The notes under the pieces: model-generated | Database searches by the model: none | The model's input: the letters and a program-made list of their open reading frames with translations, nothing else | Told to the model about the DNA's origin: nothing | NCBI GenBank assembly: GCA_937899065.1 | Contig: CALBPG010000254.1 | Coordinates: forward strand, 1 to 33,756 | Length of the DNA stretch: 33,756 bases | Direction: 5' to 3' | From: an uncultured Allomuricauda sp. | GTDB taxonomy: Bacteria; Bacteroidota; Bacteroidia; Flavobacteriales; Flavobacteriaceae | Position numbers and translations under genes: made by a program | Shown here: positions 31,945 through 33,756 of the stretch, in pieces | How the letters are laid out: each line of letters opens with the position of its first letter | Numbering within the stretch: position 1 is the first letter of the stretch

Positions 31945-33756
31945 ATGGCCGCGAAATTAGACATCAAGGATATTGCACAAGAAGTACTAGACGGAAAATT
32001 CAAACAGATTTCCGGTTACGATGCTGCCTTTTTGTACGCAGAATCCCCTACCAGTCCTATGCATATTGCTACGCTAGTGGTAGTGGAAGATTCTTTGGAA
32101 TTCAAGGATTTCAAAAAAATTGTAGCCTCCAAGCTTCACTTGATGCCCAAGTTCAGACAGCGGTTGTTGAACGTGCCCATGAACTTGGATTATCCCTATT
32201 GGGTTGATGACCCCAATTTTGAATTGGACTTGCATTTACATCGCATGAAGCTCCCAGACCCTTCCAACTGGGAAACCTTGCGCCGGACCACTTCTCGAAT
32301 TTTCAGTGCCCCTTTGGATTTAAGACGTCCGCTATGGTCCATCCATTTTATTGAAGGGATAGATGAAATTGCACAGGTTCCCAAAGGTTCTGTGGCTATT
32401 GTCAGTAAAGTGCATCATGTCATGATTGATGGCAATTCAGGGGTAGGACTCATGGGCATCTTGTTTGACAAGGATGACAAGGCCAAACCCATAGACCTTT
32501 CCAAAGTCAAAAAATTTGACCCAGACCCGCTACCAGGAGATATCAGCCTATTGCTGAAAAGTGGCTACGGCTTTTTGAAGAATCCCTTCAAATTGCCCAA
32601 GACCCTTGCCGAGACCGCGGTGGCCTTTATCAAAACCAAGACCTCAAAGACGCTAAGCATCCAAAAAGAGTTTACTTCGGCACGATATCCGGTACCGATT
32701 ACCATATTCAACGGAAACATTTCCCCGAAACGGACCTGGGGTACGGCCATTCTGGAATTTGACCGGGTCAACAGTCTTCGAAAATCTACGGGAGGCAGTA
32801 TCAATGACCTCATCCTCGCCTTTTGCGCGGGAGCCATTCGACGCTATCTGCAAGAACGAGAGAAGTTACCACTGCAACCTTTGGTGGCCAATGTGCCGAT
32901 TTCCATCCGAAGTGAAAACGACAAATCGCATAACAACCAAATTGCCAACATGATGATTCAGTTGGCGACACATATTGACGACCCCCTAGAGCGTTTGGAA
33001 TACATTCAAGAGCAGACCATGTTGGGGAAATCAAGACACAAAACCATGGGAGCAAAAACCCTGTCGAAAATGGCAGATGCCGTGCCCTTCGGGCTTGCCA
33101 ATCTTGCGGCAGGTTTGTACAGCAAATACAACATCAAAGATTTGCATAGACCTCCGTTCAACGTGACTATAACGAACGTTCCTGGACCTCGTAATCTCTT
33201 GTATTTGAATGGCCACAAAGTCGTAGCCATGTTCGGTTTGACCCCAGTAGTAGACGGGTTTGGATTGATTATTGCAGCATTTAGTTACAACGGAGTGATT
33301 AGCATCACAACTACTTCGGACGCGAAGACCATGCCCGATGCTTACGTGTTTTCAAGGTACATTAGGGAATCGGCCAACGAATTGGAGCAATTGATATTGA
33401 CCCAAGCCAAAAGCAAGGGTGCTGATAAAAAAGAAGCACCGCAAAAAAGCGAAAGCACGGTCTTCTTCAATGCGTTGAAGCGTTATGTAAAGAAAGAAGT
33501 TGCGCTTGTCAAAAAATTCAAGGGCATCTACCATATTAATGTGGATTTGGGTGCTCGAAGCGAATGTTGGGAAATTAACCTCAGCTCAGAACCCGCCACT
33601 GTCAAAAAGACGAAAAACTTGGACCCTAAAACGGTCTTGGACATTGAAGACGCCAACCTATATGCCCTTTACAAAAAGAAGCTTCTTTTTGAAGAATTAA
33701 AAATCCAACAACGGTTGAAAATGACGGGTACGGCAACGGACAAGGGGAAATTCACC
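31945..33756 (+). CDS. wax ester synthase/diacylglycerol acyltransferase with SCP2-like extension (3' end beyond window)
   Basis: The frame starts at ATG 31945 (MAAKLDIKDIAQEVLDGKFK) and stays open to the last base, 604 residues and still running. The enzyme part (about 1-485) carries the active-site motif HHVMIDG (157-163), RRPLWSIHFIEG (127-138), SINDLILAFCAGAIRRYL (285-302) and NVPGP (411-415), all typical of WS/DGAT enzymes. These join acyl-CoA to long-chain alcohols or diacylglycerol to make wax esters or triacylglycerol. After a Lys/Glu/Ser-rich linker the C-terminal part (about 525-604 and beyond) resembles an SCP2 sterol-carrier-type lipid-binding domain: FKGIYHINVDLGARSECWEI and KTVLDIEDANLYALYKKKLL then LKIQQRLKMTG. 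Normal WS/DGAT proteins end near residue 460-480, so the extension is unusual. Confidence 0.88.
   Translation, partial: MAAKLDIKDIAQEVLDGKFKQISGYDAAFLYAESPTSPMHIATLVVVEDSLEFKDFKKIVASKLHLMPKFRQRLLNVPMNLDYPYWVDDPNFELDLHLHRMKLPDPSNWETLRRTTSRIFSAPLDLRRPLWSIHFIEGIDEIAQVPKGSVAIVSKVHHVMIDGNSGVGLMGILFDKDDKAKPIDLSKVKKFDPDPLPGDISLLLKSGYGFLKNPFKLPKTLAETAVAFIKTKTSKTLSIQKEFTSARYPVPITIFNGNISPKRTWGTAILEFDRVNSLRKSTGGSINDLILAFCAGAIRRYLQEREKLPLQPLVANVPISIRSENDKSHNNQIANMMIQLATHIDDPLERLEYIQEQTMLGKSRHKTMGAKTLSKMADAVPFGLANLAAGLYSKYNIKDLHRPPFNVTITNVPGPRNLLYLNGHKVVAMFGLTPVVDGFGLIIAAFSYNGVISITTTSDAKTMPDAYVFSRYIRESANELEQLILTQAKSKGADKKEAPQKSESTVFFNALKRYVKKEVALVKKFKGIYHINVDLGARSECWEINLSSEPATVKKTKNLDPKTVLDIEDANLYALYKKKLLFEELKIQQRLKMTGTATDKGKFT

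Noticed and set aside
1-33756. CRISPR arrays, insertion sequences, phage genes or integrase sites
   Set aside because: I saw no regular repeat-spacer series, transposase or integrase sequence on either strand.

Overview
The window looks like a chromosomal segment of a marine-type member of the Flavobacteriaceae (Bacteroidota). Four things point there. Many genes are preceded by the Bacteroidota -7 element TAnnTTTG. Several genes start at TTG and lack Shine-Dalgarno sequences. Families typical of the group are present: DUF2797, DUF6090, a HPPK-deoxynucleoside kinase fusion, a membrane-bound AraC regulator, and long MacB/FtsX permeases. Small lipoproteins with an -SC- lipobox are frequent. The genus cannot be fixed from the sequence alone.

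Layout. Positions 1-2744 hold the start of an alpha/beta-hydrolase-like gene, a GH3-family gene broken by one in-frame amber codon, and a divergent DUF2797 gene with a hairpin in its leader. Positions 2761-7959 are a minus-strand envelope operon: sppA, a queuosine-precursor transporter and an AsmA-like protein. Positions 8022-12553 are housekeeping genes: folK-dNK fusion, a SpoU/TrmH methyltransferase, and mutS. Positions 12607-12943 are a tRNA-Gly/tRNA-Leu unit. Positions 12942-26407 are an accessory region of small secreted proteins and lipoproteins. It contains an NTF2-like/metal-binding/hydrolase fusion, two class C beta-lactamase-like serine hydrolases, a membrane AraC regulator with matching near-palindromic sites in front of itself and of one hydrolase, a MacB/FtsX permease and a CAT-like acetyltransferase.

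Positions 26752-33756 are the most interesting part. A phasin-like coiled-coil protein is followed three bases later by a SARP-type (AfsR/BTAD) transcriptional activator. Two promoters follow, each carrying two heptamers GYAACTC/GTAACTC with 4-bp spacing (11-bp period), placed exactly 8 bp before a perfect TAnnTTTG box. This is the geometry known for SARP activators. The promoters drive three small phasin-like proteins that share a QxDxVF signature. One of these is PhaF-like, with a lysine/alanine-rich linker and a helix-hairpin-helix end. After a strong terminator comes an operon of a TetR-type regulator, an ABC1/UbiB-like kinase and a wax ester synthase/diacylglycerol acyltransferase with an SCP2-like C-terminal extension that runs off the window.

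Taken together I infer a neutral-lipid (wax ester/triacylglycerol) granule system: an enzyme that makes the lipid, surface proteins that could coat and segregate the granule, and a SARP-like switch with its own operators. The operator geometry and the gene order are seen directly; the lipid-granule role is inference.
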